In this document: positions 18,444 to 26,635 of the stretch, one piece after another
Layout: each line of letters starts with the position of its first letter
Numbering within the stretch: position 1 is the first letter of the stretch
Source: Candidatus Fermentibacterota bacterium
GTDB taxonomy: Bacteria; Fermentibacterota; Fermentibacteria; Fermentibacterales; JCC-6
Direction of reading: 5' to 3'
Assembly: GCA_003646025.1 (NCBI GenBank)
Contig: QNDR01000005.1
Coordinates: 1-53,916 of the forward strand
DNA length: 53,916 nt
Position numbers and translations under genes: made by a program
Notes under the pieces: model-generated
What the model was told of the DNA's origin: nothing
Database searches by the model: none
What the model saw: only the letters and a program-made list of their open reading frames with translations

Positions 18444-19324
18444 TACTTCCTTCTTTCAGGCAGATAATCTATAAGTTCCTTTACAACAGACCAGTCTCCA
18501 CTGAGAGAATCCAGACGCTGTGATATTGAAGCTGCGTTTTCCAGTGCAAGTTTCTTCGCACCGTCAACACCCAGTTCGTTCACAGGATTCCACTTTCCCA
18601 TGTCTGCATCTTTGGAAACTGCTTTCCCCATTTCTTCAGGATTGCCTGTAACATCAAGGATGTCGTCTGTGAGCTGAAAAAGCCAGCCCGTATCTTCACC
18701 GATCTCTGAAATTGCTTCAAGTTCGCCGTCTGATACACCGGCGACAATAGATCCAAGCTCCATGGATACCCTGATCATTGCTGAGGTTTTTCCGGAAACC
18801 ATACGCTCTGTCCAGGAACGATCAGCAGTATCGGGGTGATACATATCCATGAACTGTCCCCCCACAAGAGAAGAAGCTCCTGCAGCAGAAACCAGCCTGC
18901 GCAGCATTGCCCTGACCTGAAGTGATGGAAGATCGGTTTTTATCAGGGTTCTAAAAGCCTCCAGCAGAAGCCTGTCCCCGGCAAAAAGGGCATTTTCCGT
19001 ACCGTAAACAACATGAAGTGATGGTTTGCCCCGTCTGATACTGTCATCATCCATGCCGGGAAGATCGTCATGAATAAGAGAATAGGTGTGAATCATTTCT
19101 ACTGAACAGGCAGCTGGAACAGCCCTGTGGAGATCACCGCCAAGAGCTGCGCACGACTGAAGAACAAAAAACGGCCGAATCCTTTTCCCGCCAGCGTTAA
19201 GGGAGTAAGAACAGCACAAAGCCTGCCCGTGATCTTCTCGGAACACAGAAAGATCTCTCAGTGCTTCATCCGCCGTGGCAGCACACTGGTTAAGTGCGCT
19301 CTTCAACCGCCGGGACATACTCAT
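18443..19324 (-). CDS. ispA: Polyprenyl (farnesyl/geranylgeranyl) diphosphate synthase
   Basis: This all-helical prenyltransferase elongates allylic diphosphates with isopentenyl diphosphate. Both aspartate-rich motifs are intact: DDLPGMDDD (first) and QLTDDILD (second). The GGKRIRPF segment and RRGKPSLH are also typical. The 293-residue length and gene order ispA-dxs support a farnesyl diphosphate synthase, though chain length cannot be fixed by eye. The start ATG at 19324 has AAGG seven bases upstream; a GTG at 19330 and ATG at 19318 are alternatives. The N-terminus overlaps the end of ymdB by about 35 bases. Confidence 0.92.
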   Translation of the reverse strand: MSMSRRLKSALNQCAATADEALRDLSVFREDHGQALCCSYSLNAGGKRIRPFFVLQSCAALGGDLHRAVPAACSVEMIHTYSLIHDDLPGMDDDSIRRGKPSLHVVYGTENALFAGDRLLLEAFRTLIKTDLPSLQVRAMLRRLVSAAGASSLVGGQFMDMYHPDTADRSWTERMVSGKTSAMIRVSMELGSIVAGVSDGELEAISEIGEDTGWLFQLTDDILDVTGNPEEMGKAVSKDADMGKWNPVNELGVDGAKKLALENAASISQRLDSLSGDWSVVKELIDYLPERRK

Positions 19325-20078
19325 AAACACGCCTTAACTGTGAAACAGCAAAGTTCCCGTCCAGGGTTACTGAAAGACCATTTATCATCTCTCCGCCCCT
19401 GGCAACAACCAGCTTGCTGTACCTGTCGTTTAAAAACCTCCCGATAGAAGATTTTACTTCCATTCCTATCACACCTTTTGAAGAACCGCACATTCCCAGA
19501 TCGGTGAGGTAGGCTGTTCCACCGGGCAGCACCTGCTCATCCGCCGTTTGAACATGGGTATGCGTTCCCACAAACACATTGACCCTGCCATCAACATAGT
19601 GCGCAAGTGCAAGTTTTTCGCTGGTCGCTTCCGCATGAAAATCAACTATTCTTACATCTGCCTGTGTGCTGGAAAGAATGCGTTCCGCTGTTTTGAACGG
19701 GCAGTCCCCGATGAAATCGGTAAACACCTTTCCCTGAAGGTTTATCACCTGAATTGAAACTCCCGCTGATTCCAGCGTTACAACTCCGGTTCCAGGTTTG
19801 TTGTTCGGATAGTTGGCCGGCCGCAGAACCACAGAATTCTCCACAGACAGAACCGGAACGATACTGTCCTTCTTCCATATATGATTTCCTGAAGTTATTA
19901 CATCCACACCTGCGTCAAGAAATAAACCGGCAATCTCCGGCGTTATACCAATTCCGCCAGCTGCATTTTCACCGTTTGCCACGATGAAGTCATAGCTGTT
20001 TCGAACCCGGGAAAGGTAGGAGACAACTGTCCTTCTGCCCGGTTTACCAACAACATCGCCAAGGAGCAGTATTCTCAT
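19290..20078 (-). CDS. ymdB: YmdB-type metallophosphoesterase (TIGR00282 family)
   Basis: This 262-residue calcineurin-like phosphoesterase carries the family's metal ligands in GDVVGKPGR, NGENAAGGIG, GNHIWKK and GTHTHVQTAD. In Bacillus subtilis YmdB hydrolyses cyclic nucleotides and influences RNase Y-dependent decay and cell fate. Here, as in Firmicutes, it follows rny directly (5-base gap), supporting a functional link. The start ATG at 20078 is followed at once by MRILLLGDVVG, the usual N-terminus. A real substrate in this lineage is unknown. Confidence 0.93.
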   Translation of the reverse strand: MRILLLGDVVGKPGRRTVVSYLSRVRNSYDFIVANGENAAGGIGITPEIAGLFLDAGVDVITSGNHIWKKDSIVPVLSVENSVVLRPANYPNNKPGTGVVTLESAGVSIQVINLQGKVFTDFIGDCPFKTAERILSSTQADVRIVDFHAEATSEKLALAHYVDGRVNVFVGTHTHVQTADEQVLPGGTAYLTDLGMCGSSKGVIGMEVKSSIGRFLNDRYSKLVVARGGEMINGLSVTLDGNFAVSQLRRVYEYVPAVEERT

Positions 20079-20083
20079 TCAGC

Positions 20084-21634
20084 CTACCTTGCCGTTTCCG
20101 ATGCTCTTAACTCCCGGATAACGGTTACCTTTATCTGCCCTGGATACTCCATCTCTTCTTCTATCTTTTTGGCAATCTGCCGTGCCATGTCCACTGCGGT
20201 TTCATCTGATACCTCTTCCGGCCGCACAGCGATCCGCAATTCCCTGCCTGCCTGAATCGCATACGATTTTCTTACACCATCGAACGAATCGGCAATTGTC
20301 TCAAGTCTTCGCAGACGCTTGATGTACAGCTCAAGGGTTTCCCGCCTGGCCCCGGGTCTTGCACTGCTGACAGCATCTGCAGCCTGCACAAGCACAGCGT
20401 AAAGACTGGCTGGCTCTATTTCCTCGTGGTGAGCACCTATGGCATTTGAAACTACAGCCGGTTCGTTGTACTTCACAGCGAGCTCCATGCCAACCATGGC
20501 ATGCGACCCTTCAATATCGTGATCTGTTGCCTTGCCGATATCGTGAAGAAGCCCCACGCGTCGAGCCATAGCCGGGTCAAGACGGAGTTCACTGGCCAGA
20601 AGACCGCACATGTGTGCAACTTCAAGGGAGTGCTGGTACATATTCTGACCATAGCTGGTTCTGTATCGCAGCCTTCCCAGATGTCTTATCAGCTGCGGGT
20701 GAAGCCCGGTAACACTAGCCTCCATGGCAAGCTCATTTCCCAGTTTTCTGATGGTTCGCTCCATCTCACTGCGAACCTTTGCAACAACCGATTCAATGCG
20801 CCCCGGATGTATTCTTCCATCGTTGATAAGCTTGTCCAGAGACAGTCTGGCAACTTCCCTGCGAACAGGATCGAAGCATGAGAGAACCACGGCCTCCGGC
20901 GTATCATCTATTACAACATCCACCCCTGTCGCCTTTTCAAATGCCCTTATGTTGCGTCCTTCACGGCCAATGATACGACCCTTCATATCATCGTTGGCAA
21001 GGTTTACAACTGAGATACAGCTCTCTACAACATGGTTTGCAGCACATCGCTGTATGGTGGTGGCAAGAATTTCGTTTGCCTTGTCATCTGCCGCTCTCTC
21101 AGCATCGTCAAGAATTCTTCTGGTAAGCCTGGCAGCCTCCATATCAGTTTCTTCACGAAGATTGGAAAGCAACAGCTCCCTGGCCTCTTCGCTGGAGAGT
21201 TTTGCCACTTCTTCAAGCCTTTTGTTGTGTTCTTCTATGAGCTTGTTCGCCCGCTGATGTTTTGCCAGCAGAGCCTGCTCCATCTCACCCAGTGCTGTTT
21301 CCTGCTGGGCAAGAGATTCAACACGGGTCTTCAGGTTCTCCCGGGCTCTGTCTGTCTGCTGAGACAGACGATTGATACCGTTCTCTCTTTTATCAAGCTC
21401 CGACTGCTTTTTGCGTAAACGTTCAAGTTCAATTGAACGCTCTTCAACGATCTTTTCTCTGCCCTCAAGAAGTGCTTCCTTCTTGAGGGACTCAACTTCT
21501 CTTCTGGCATCTGCAAGAATACGGTCCGCCTCGGCTGACGCACCACCTATCTCCTTTGCCACCAGCATCTTGTGCAAATAAAAACCAAGCACAAACGCCA
21601 GTACAGCAACCGATATGGAAATAACTATCGGCAT
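20084..21634 (-). CDS. rny: Ribonuclease Y
   Basis: RNase Y is a membrane-anchored endoribonuclease that initiates mRNA decay. The 516-residue protein has an N-terminal membrane helix (about residues 3-22), a long charged coiled coil (about 35-190), a KH domain with [18 protein letters not shown] and an HD domain with HSLEVAHM and LLHDIGKA. Length and order match the family. The start ATG at 21634 follows GGAG. That ribosome-binding site is one arm of an inverted repeat (see separate entry), so translation may be structure-controlled. The next gene, ymdB, is the classic neighbour. Confidence 0.96.
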   Translation of the reverse strand: MPIVISISVAVLAFVLGFYLHKMLVAKEIGGASAEADRILADARREVESLKKEALLEGREKIVEERSIELERLRKKQSELDKRENGINRLSQQTDRARENLKTRVESLAQQETALGEMEQALLAKHQRANKLIEEHNKRLEEVAKLSSEEARELLLSNLREETDMEAARLTRRILDDAERAADDKANEILATTIQRCAANHVVESCISVVNLANDDMKGRIIGREGRNIRAFEKATGVDVVIDDTPEAVVLSCFDPVRREVARLSLDKLINDGRIHPGRIESVVAKVRSEMERTIRKLGNELAMEASVTGLHPQLIRHLGRLRYRTSYGQNMYQHSLEVAHMCGLLASELRLDPAMARRVGLLHDIGKATDHDIEGSHAMVGMELAVKYNEPAVVSNAIGAHHEEIEPASLYAVLVQAADAVSSARPGARRETLELYIKRLRRLETIADSFDGVRKSYAIQAGRELRIAVRPEEVSDETAVDMARQIAKKIEEEMEYPGQIKVTVIRELRASETAR

Positions 21635-21639
21635 AACCT

Positions 21640-21686
21640 GTTTCTCCGTTTCAGGCGCAGGAAGTCATCTATATTATCGGAGAAAC
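21640..21686 (-). promoter_or_regulatory. Hairpin able to sequester the rny ribosome-binding site
   Basis: In the zapA-rny gap, GTTTCTCCG (21640-21648) and CGGAGAAAC (21678-21686) are perfect 9-base inverted repeats. On the minus-strand transcript the downstream arm contains the GGAG ribosome-binding site of rny, 6-8 bases before the ATG at 21634. An overlapping alternative pairing (21646-21652 with 21682-21688, 7 bp) would leave GGAG partly free. No T-run follows, so it is not a terminator. Confidence 0.5.
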
Positions 21687-21739
21687 GGCGTTAATCTCCA
21701 GAACCCTGCGGCACACTCTGGCGCACCATCCTCCGAGGA

Positions 21740-22150
21740 CTATGACGGTTTGGAATTGCTGCCCGGGCTGGAATTATTAAAAACAGGAGGGGTACCTGAT
21801 ACGGAAACCTTCACATTCTCCTGAGGCATGGAAGCAGATTGTTCCCTTGAGCCATCTGCAGAAGCCAGAACTTCATCTATCCTGTCTGCAAGACGGGACA
21901 AAAACATCTGGTGGTTATCCTCCACTTCCTCAAGCTGTTCTGTTTTGGTGAACAACTCGTCGGTGATGTTCAGCGATGCAAGTATGGCCACCTTGGCAGT
22001 GGAAGTCATTGCGACATTCTCTGTCATCTGCCGCATGCGCATATCAAGAAAGTGGGCGATCTCCGCAATGTAAGCCGGATCGCCCTCACCCCTTATGGAA
22101 TACTCGCGCCCGTAGATGTTCACTCTTGTGGTTTCCGGACGGTCAATCAT
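21740..22150 (-). CDS. zapA: Cell division protein ZapA-like
   Basis: ZapA bundles FtsZ filaments at the division site. This 136-residue protein has the N-terminal ZapA fold (VNIYGREYSIRGEGD, then a helix HFLDMRMRQMTEN and the segment KVAILASLNITDELF), followed by a coiled coil (about 70-105) and a Ser/Pro-rich tail not typical of shorter ZapAs. The start ATG at 22150 overlaps the upstream coiled-coil gene by 8 bases, suggesting the two products act together. Confidence 0.85.
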   Translation of the reverse strand: MIDRPETTRVNIYGREYSIRGEGDPAYIAEIAHFLDMRMRQMTENVAMTSTAKVAILASLNITDELFTKTEQLEEVEDNHQMFLSRLADRIDEVLASADGSREQSASMPQENVKVSVSGTPPVFNNSSPGSNSKPS

Positions 22151-22430
22151 CAGTATTCTGTCCCTGCTGAAATTTCATCTTTTCCAGCTTTCCAAGCAGA
22201 TTCTCCAATCTCTGCTTCAACTCCTGCCTCTCGTGCAGAAGCCTGGCGTAATGTATTCTGAGGAGATTGTACCCTTCAGAATCTGCATTACCCTTCTGGT
22301 ACCCTACCCTGTTCTCCAGCTCATCGACCTTTCCAGCAAGCCGTCTGTTCTCTTCCTCCACAGCCTGATACCTGAGTATCAGCCTGTCAACTGCTTCTGT
22401 AAGCCTTTCCGATGCGCCAGCCATGGGCAA
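22143..22430 (-). CDS. Small coiled-coil protein, ZapB-like
   Basis: This 95-residue protein is predicted to be almost entirely coiled coil (heptads across about residues 8-45 and 55-88, with charged stretches such as EEENRRLAGKVDELENR). Small coiled-coil genes translated together with zapA commonly encode FtsZ-ring partners, so a ZapB-like role is inferred from context rather than from a diagnostic motif. The start TTG at 22430 is preferred because GGAGG lies 7 bases before it; the ATG at 22424 would be 13 bases away. Its stop overlaps the zapA start. Confidence 0.7.
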   Translation of the reverse strand: MPMAGASERLTEAVDRLILRYQAVEEENRRLAGKVDELENRVGYQKGNADSEGYNLLRIHYARLLHERQELKQRLENLLGKLEKMKFQQGQNTDD

Positions 22431-22447
22431 CGCTATGCCTCCCTGTT

Positions 22448-22804
22448 CTACTGAAGACCTTTCCTGGCAACTTCGACAACTTTACCGAAAGCCACCGGGT
22501 CTTTCACAGCAAGATCTGCAAGCATCTTTCTATCTATAATAACTCCAGCTTCCGAAAGACCGTTGATAAGAACGCTGTAGGTAATGCCATGTTCTCTGGC
22601 TGCAGCGTTAATACGTGTGATCCACAGAGCTCTGAAGTTTCTCTTCTTGTTCCTTCTGTCTCTGTACTGGTATTCAAGCGACCTCTTGTTGGCGTCGGCA
22701 GCAACGGTATACAGCTTGCGTCTTCCACCAACATTTCCTCTGGCTGCTTTGATAACCTTCTTGTGCCTCTTGTGTCGGGCAACGGCGTTTCTAACTCTAC
22801 TCAT
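22448..22804 (-). CDS. rplT: 50S ribosomal protein L20
   Basis: L20 binds 23S rRNA early in 50S assembly. The 118-residue product has the expected RNA-binding basic N-terminus (NAVARHKRHKKVIKAARG) and the conserved C-terminal body (RALWITRINAAAREHG). It follows rpmI after 16 bases in the standard infC-rpmI-rplT order. Confidence 0.97.
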   Translation of the reverse strand: MSRVRNAVARHKRHKKVIKAARGNVGGRRKLYTVAADANKRSLEYQYRDRRNKKRNFRALWITRINAAAREHGITYSVLINGLSEAGVIIDRKMLADLAVKDPVAFGKVVEVARKGLQ

Positions 22805-22820
22805 TTTTCAGCCTCCGTGG

Positions 22821-23015
22821 TTACTTGGGCAGGAGAACTCTCATGCGCCTGGTATCGGAGGGTGACGCGATTCCTGCTGTGCGCAGCTTGCGTTTACGCT
22901 TACTGCTCTTCTTGGTTTTAATGTGTCCGGCGTGACTGTGTCTCACACGAATCTTACCGGTTCCTGTCTTTTTAAAGCGCCTTGCAGCACCTTTGTGGGT
23001 CTTCATCTTGGGCAT
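22821..23015 (-). CDS. rpmI: 50S ribosomal protein L35
   Basis: This small basic 64-residue L35 starts MPKMKTHKGAARRFK. The ATG at 23015 was chosen as the conserved N-terminus, with GGGGA upstream; longer in-frame extension overlaps infC and is not part of the family. It sits between infC and rplT. Confidence 0.96.
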   Translation of the reverse strand: MPKMKTHKGAARRFKKTGTGKIRVRHSHAGHIKTKKSSKRKRKLRTAGIASPSDTRRMRVLLPK

Positions 23016-23037
23016 ATCAGTCCCCGTCTCTTTTGCT

Positions 23038-23562
23038 CTACCTGGTATTCTTTTCCCGTCTGGGCGCAAGTATCATTGTAAGAAACTTGCCCTCCATCAC
23101 AGGTTGTCTCTCTATCTGTGCAAGGTCTTCCACATCGGCTGAAAGACGGTCTAAAAGGTCGTATCCCTGATCCTTGTATGCCATCTGTCTTCCGCGGAAA
23201 ACCACTGTTGCCTTGACTTTGTGCCGGGACTCAAGGAATTCCCTGGCGTGCTTCATCTTGAAATTGTAATCATGGGTATCTGTATTCGGCCTGAATTTCA
23301 CTTCCTTCAGTCCGCCTGAATGCTGTTTCTTTCTGGCCTCCCGCTCTTTGCGGTTAAGCTGATACCGATACTTGCCGTAATCCATGATCCTGCACACAGG
23401 GGGATCACTGGCACCACTGATTTCTACAAGGTCAAGACCTGCCTCTCCGGCCATACTCATAGCTCTGGCAAAATCCACTACCCCTACATGCTCCCCATCC
23501 TGATCAATCAGCCTGATCTTCTGGCTCCTGATCTCTCCATTAACACGGGTGGAATTTGCGAT
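23038..23562 (-). CDS. infC: Translation initiation factor IF-3, AUC start codon
   Basis: IF-3 keeps ribosomal subunits apart and proofreads initiator tRNA and start codon. The 174-residue frame covers both domains: N-domain RVNGEIRSQKIRLIDQDGE and C-domain beginning near KEVKFRPNTDTHDYNFK. No ATG, GTG or TTG in frame precedes the N-domain; the first GTG (23478) would delete about 28 conserved residues. An ATC at 23560-23562 lies 8 bases after a strong GGAGGT and gives a normal-length protein, as with the AUU, AUC or AUA starts known for infC elsewhere. IF-3 discriminates against such codons, so it can autoregulate. The ribosome-binding site overlaps the thrS stop codon. Confidence 0.9.
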   Translation of the reverse strand: MANSTRVNGEIRSQKIRLIDQDGEHVGVVDFARAMSMAGEAGLDLVEISGASDPPVCRIMDYGKYRYQLNRKEREARKKQHSGGLKEVKFRPNTDTHDYNFKMKHAREFLESRHKVKATVVFRGRQMAYKDQGYDLLDRLSADVEDLAQIERQPVMEGKFLTMILAPRREKNTR

Positions 23563-23567
23563 TCCCT

Positions 23568-25505
23568 TTACCTCCGTTCCGGCAATGCAGGCCTGGCACA
23601 GGCATCAACCACAGTCTGTACCGCATCTTCCAGCGTCAGTGTGCCAATGTCACCCTCACCATGTCTGCGAACAGCCACTGCCCCGGACTCAACTTCCCGC
23701 TCACCGATAACGAACATATAAGGCACCTTACCGGTTTCTGCAGACCGAATCCTGTAACCAATGGTCTCACTGCGTGTGTCAAACTCGCACCTGAGCCCGG
23801 CACCCACAGCCTCTTTATACACTTTCTCCGCAAATTCATTCTGTGCGGAGGTAATCGGTAAGATAACAAGCTGAACGGGAGACAGCCAACCCGGGAAATT
23901 GCCTGTGAAATGTTCAATCAGGTTTCCGATAAATCTTTCCACCGAGCCGAACAGGGCTCTGTGAACCATATAAACCCTGTGCTCATCGCCATCCGGCCCG
24001 ACATAACTCAGATCAAATCTTCCAGGAATGTTGAAATCAAATTGAACAGTAGGCCCCTGCCAGTACCTTCCCAGAGCATCCCTGAGCTTTATATCTATTT
24101 TGGGTCCGTAGAAAGCAGCCTCTCCTGTAACAGTCTTGTAGTTTTCCCCCATGTCATCAAGAGCCTGTGCCAGCAGCGGCTCAACCCTTGCCCAGTCTGC
24201 AGGATCACCTGCATAATGGCCGGGGTCTGCGGGATCCATAAGAGAAAGCTCTATCCGGTAGCCAAAATCAAACATCTTTAGAAAGTACAGCGCAAACCTT
24301 ACAACATCCTGAATCTCTGAAACGATCTGATCGGCGGTACAGAAGATATGACCGTCATCAACGGTAAAACCACGAACCCTCATAAGCCCGTGAAGAGCAC
24401 CGCTTCTTTCAAACCTGTAAACGGTACCGAGCTCCGCGATCCGCATAGGCAGTTCTTTGTAGGACCTCTTTGAGTTCTTGTATATGATAATGTGGCCAGG
24501 GCAGTTCATGGGTTTTATTGCGTACTCCCCGTTCTCCACCTCTGTGAAATACATGTTATCTCTGTAGTAATCGTAGTGACCTGAAGTCTTCCACAGTTCA
24601 ACCGGGGCAATGTGAGGAGTGCTTACAAGCTGATAGCCTGCCCTCCTGTGTGCATCTTTCCACAGGTTCTCCAGGTTTTCCTTCACTATGGTTCCCTTTG
24701 GAAGCCAGTAAACGAATCCGGCGCCTCCCATACCTTTGCTGCTGTACAGCTCCAGTTCAGCACCCAGTTTTCTGTGGTCTCTCTTTCTGGCCTCTTCCAG
24801 GAAAGTCAGATGAGTGCTCAGTTCTTCTCTGGTGTTGAACGCTGCACCGTATATCCTTGTAAGCATCTCGTTGTGTTCGCTGCCCCGCCAGTAGGCGCCT
24901 GCGACACTGAGCAGTTCAAAACTGGAAAGAAATTTCGTTGAAGGTACATGTGGTCCCCGACACAGGTCAGTAAACCCACCGAGTGTGTACACGGTTATCT
25001 CTTCACCACTGTCTTTTATTTCATCCAGAAGTTCTAACTTGAATCTCTCGCCCCGCTGGGAAAACAGTGACAAGGCCTCGTCGTAAGAGATCACTTTCTT
25101 CTGGAACTTCACATTCTTTTTAATCAGCCTCTTCATCCTGGAGCGCACTGCTTCGAGATCCTTCTCTCCCTTGAAGCCGGGAATATCCATGTCGTAGTAG
25201 AACCCGTTCTCTATCGCTGGACCTACCCCGAACTTTGTATCCGGATACAGTTCCAGCACTGCGGCAGCCATGAGGTGAGCACAGCTGTGACGCACAATTT
25301 CCAGTGACTCCGGGTCATCACTTGTTATGATCCTCATCCGTCCGTCTCCCGGAATCGATTCATTCATGTCCATCAGCCTGTTGTTGAACTCAAACACAAC
25401 AGCCTTTTTTGCCAGCCCTTTTGATATGGAAAGGGCGACATCCAGACCGGTGGTTCCCTGTTCAATCTCCCTTGAACTGTTGTCCGGGAACACTATACTG
25501 GCCAT
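23568..25505 (-). CDS. thrS: Threonyl-tRNA synthetase
   Basis: This class II synthetase charges tRNA-Thr and edits mischarged serine. The 645-residue protein has an N-terminal TGS domain (about 1-62), an editing/SAD domain with HSCAHL and CRGPHVP, and a catalytic core with zinc ligands in MNCPGH, DDGHIF and VHRALFGSVERF. A C-terminal anticodon-binding domain begins near LSPVQLVILP. The start ATG at 25505 has AAGGAGG nine bases upstream. Upstream codons in the same frame run into the tRNA gene and are not used. It is transcribed from the tRNA-Val promoter and precedes infC, as in many bacteria. Confidence 0.97.
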   Translation of the reverse strand: MASIVFPDNSSREIEQGTTGLDVALSISKGLAKKAVVFEFNNRLMDMNESIPGDGRMRIITSDDPESLEIVRHSCAHLMAAAVLELYPDTKFGVGPAIENGFYYDMDIPGFKGEKDLEAVRSRMKRLIKKNVKFQKKVISYDEALSLFSQRGERFKLELLDEIKDSGEEITVYTLGGFTDLCRGPHVPSTKFLSSFELLSVAGAYWRGSEHNEMLTRIYGAAFNTREELSTHLTFLEEARKRDHRKLGAELELYSSKGMGGAGFVYWLPKGTIVKENLENLWKDAHRRAGYQLVSTPHIAPVELWKTSGHYDYYRDNMYFTEVENGEYAIKPMNCPGHIIIYKNSKRSYKELPMRIAELGTVYRFERSGALHGLMRVRGFTVDDGHIFCTADQIVSEIQDVVRFALYFLKMFDFGYRIELSLMDPADPGHYAGDPADWARVEPLLAQALDDMGENYKTVTGEAAFYGPKIDIKLRDALGRYWQGPTVQFDFNIPGRFDLSYVGPDGDEHRVYMVHRALFGSVERFIGNLIEHFTGNFPGWLSPVQLVILPITSAQNEFAEKVYKEAVGAGLRCEFDTRSETIGYRIRSAETGKVPYMFVIGEREVESGAVAVRRHGEGDIGTLTLEDAVQTVVDACARPALPERR

Positions 25506-25550
25506 GCTGTTCAACCTCCTTCCATTGAAATACTGTTTGCACAAAAAACC

Positions 25551-25627
25551 TGGTGGGCGATACTGGAATCGAACCAGTGACCTCTTGCATGTCAAGCAAG
25601 CACTCTAGCCAACTGAGCTAATCGCCC
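25551..25627 (-). tRNA. tRNA-Val (anticodon GAC)
   Basis: The minus strand folds into a full cloverleaf. Acceptor arms are GGGCGAT (25621-25627) and ATCGCCC (25555-25561). The D-arm is GCTC/GAGT, the anticodon stem CTTGC/GCAAG has loop TTGACAT (anticodon GAC, valine), and the T-arm is ACTGG/CCAGT with loop TTCGATT. Discriminator A and CCA are encoded. It precedes thrS by about 45 bases and probably shares its transcript, needing processing. Confidence 0.96.
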
Positions 25628-25666
25628 GGCACAGTAATTAAAGACATTCACCTTGATATCGCGCCG

Positions 25667-25696
25667 ATAATATCCAATCATCCGTTTAGCTGTCAA
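25667..25696 (-). promoter_or_regulatory. Strong promoter of the tRNA-Val/thrS run
   Basis: Minus-strand TTGACA (25691-25696, perfect consensus) and TATTAT (25667-25672) are separated by 18 bases, about 40 bases upstream of the tRNA 5' end. It is the best promoter match in the window and probably drives the long minus-strand run. Confidence 0.75.
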
Positions 25697-25709
25697 GGGC
25701 ATTTCCATG

Positions 25710-25719
25710 CGATATATCG
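25710..25719. promoter_or_regulatory. Palindrome between divergent promoters
   Basis: CGATATATCG is a perfect 10-base palindrome lying between the -35 boxes of the tRNA-Val/thrS promoter and the divergent promoter of the secreted-protein gene. It could be an operator or chance AT symmetry. The rest of the 223-base gap holds only the two promoters. Confidence 0.25.
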
Positions 25720-25743
25720 TCGCTACAAATCTGAGATCACCTA

Positions 25744-25772
25744 TTGACTTAACTGGTTTAATTGGTTATTTA
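25744..25772 (+). promoter_or_regulatory. Possible promoter of the first secreted paralogue
   Basis: TTGACT (25744-25749) is followed after 17 bases by a weak -10 TATTTA (25767-25772). The same TTGACT box recurs before the second paralogue, supporting a real element despite the weak -10. Confidence 0.35.
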
Positions 25773-25850
25773 CCGTAAGCAGGTTTTCAGACACCTGTGT
25801 GTAGTTTATTTATGTTGCCCTTCAACGGGCGAAACAGATCAGGAGATATT

Positions 25851-26510
25851 ATGAAGTTTTTAGTGGTTCTTCTTGCAGTTGCAGCTCTGGGCTTTGCTTC
25901 CGACACGCTGACAGGGCACTCTGGCGGAGTTGGATACGCTCTTCCTGAAACCGATGATACCCTCGACACTTACGCCTACAACGACGGTGAAGTTTTCAGC
26001 AGTATCCCGGCTTCCTTCACAGATTACGCTGTTGTTGACGATTACACAGCAGCAGTCGATGCAGACGCAATTCTTGAAACTTACACCTGCTGGGCTGTAA
26101 CAACAGCTTCCGCTCCTACAGCTCTCGAACTTCTCGTTGTAGAAGATGCTTCTGGCGCTCCCTCAGGCGCTCCTGTAAGCCAGGTTTCCTACACAACAGC
26201 AGCTGCAAGCAGCGGTTTCACATTCGGTTCCTACGATGTTCTTATCGCCGTAATGGATCTCACATCTGACGAGCCTGTTATTCCTATCGGATCAACCATG
26301 TGGCTTGGCTCCCACAGAAATGACGGCAGCAGCTGGTACCCTGCCTGCGGAACAACCGTTACCGGTTCCGAAGCCTACAGAACCGTGGCTGCAGGATGGG
26401 CATGGGAAACCATCAGCGCATCTCTTCAATCAGGAGATCTCTTCAAGGTCATTGACGGAACTGTTTCTCTCAACAGAACTACATGGGCTGGCATAAAGAA
26501 CATGTTCTAA
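25851..26510 (+). CDS. Exported protein of unknown function, tandem paralogue 1
   Basis: This 219-residue protein starts with a clear Sec signal peptide (MKFLVVLLAVAALGFAS, cleavage likely after Ala/Ser before DTL). The mature part is acidic, rich in Thr, Ser, Ala and aromatic residues, and looks like a beta-rich surface or secreted domain. Conserved blocks shared with the next gene include GGVGYALP, IPASF-DYAVVDD, YTCWAVTTAS, RNDGS-WYPACGTTV, GDLFK and TWA-IKN-F at the end. Two cysteines (Thr-Cys-Trp and Ala-Cys-Gly) are conserved in both, so a disulfide is possible. ATG at 25851 has AGGAG at good spacing; an earlier ATG would bury the signal peptide. It is flanked by its own promoter and terminator. 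I do not recognise the family. Confidence 0.85.
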   Translation: MKFLVVLLAVAALGFASDTLTGHSGGVGYALPETDDTLDTYAYNDGEVFSSIPASFTDYAVVDDYTAAVDADAILETYTCWAVTTASAPTALELLVVEDASGAPSGAPVSQVSYTTAAASSGFTFGSYDVLIAVMDLTSDEPVIPIGSTMWLGSHRNDGSSWYPACGTTVTGSEAYRTVAAGWAWETISASLQSGDLFKVIDGTVSLNRTTWAGIKNMF

Positions 26511-26527
26511 ATCGTTTATTCGATTAA

Positions 26528-26556
26528 GGGAGGGGCGCTTGCCCCTCCCTTTTTTT
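26528..26556 (+). terminator. Rho-independent terminator
   Basis: GGGAGGGGC (26528-26536), a GCTT loop and GCCCCTCCC (26541-26549) make a perfect 9-bp GC-rich stem followed by T7. It ends the first secreted-protein gene. Confidence 0.92.
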
Positions 26557-26581
26557 GTTCTACCCGAATATTCATCCTGCA

Positions 26582-26610
26582 TTGACTTGAAATACTACTA
26601 ACTTCATGAT
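26582..26610 (+). promoter_or_regulatory. Possible promoter of the second secreted paralogue
   Basis: TTGACT (26582-26587) and CATGAT (26605-26610) with a 17-base spacer, placed just after the terminator of the first paralogue. Confidence 0.4.
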
Positions 26611-26635
26611 TACACAACGAAAGGAAGGGGTAATT

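Noticed and set aside
20724-21257. Plus-strand open frame of about 177 residues opposite rny
   Set aside because: It is a Ser-rich antisense shadow of the RNase Y coiled coil; the rny frame is fully supported by KH and HD motifs.
21635-21739. A 6S RNA or other small RNA in the zapA-rny gap
   Set aside because: The gap is only about 105 bases and shows a simple inverted repeat but no 6S-like long bulged duplex or terminator.
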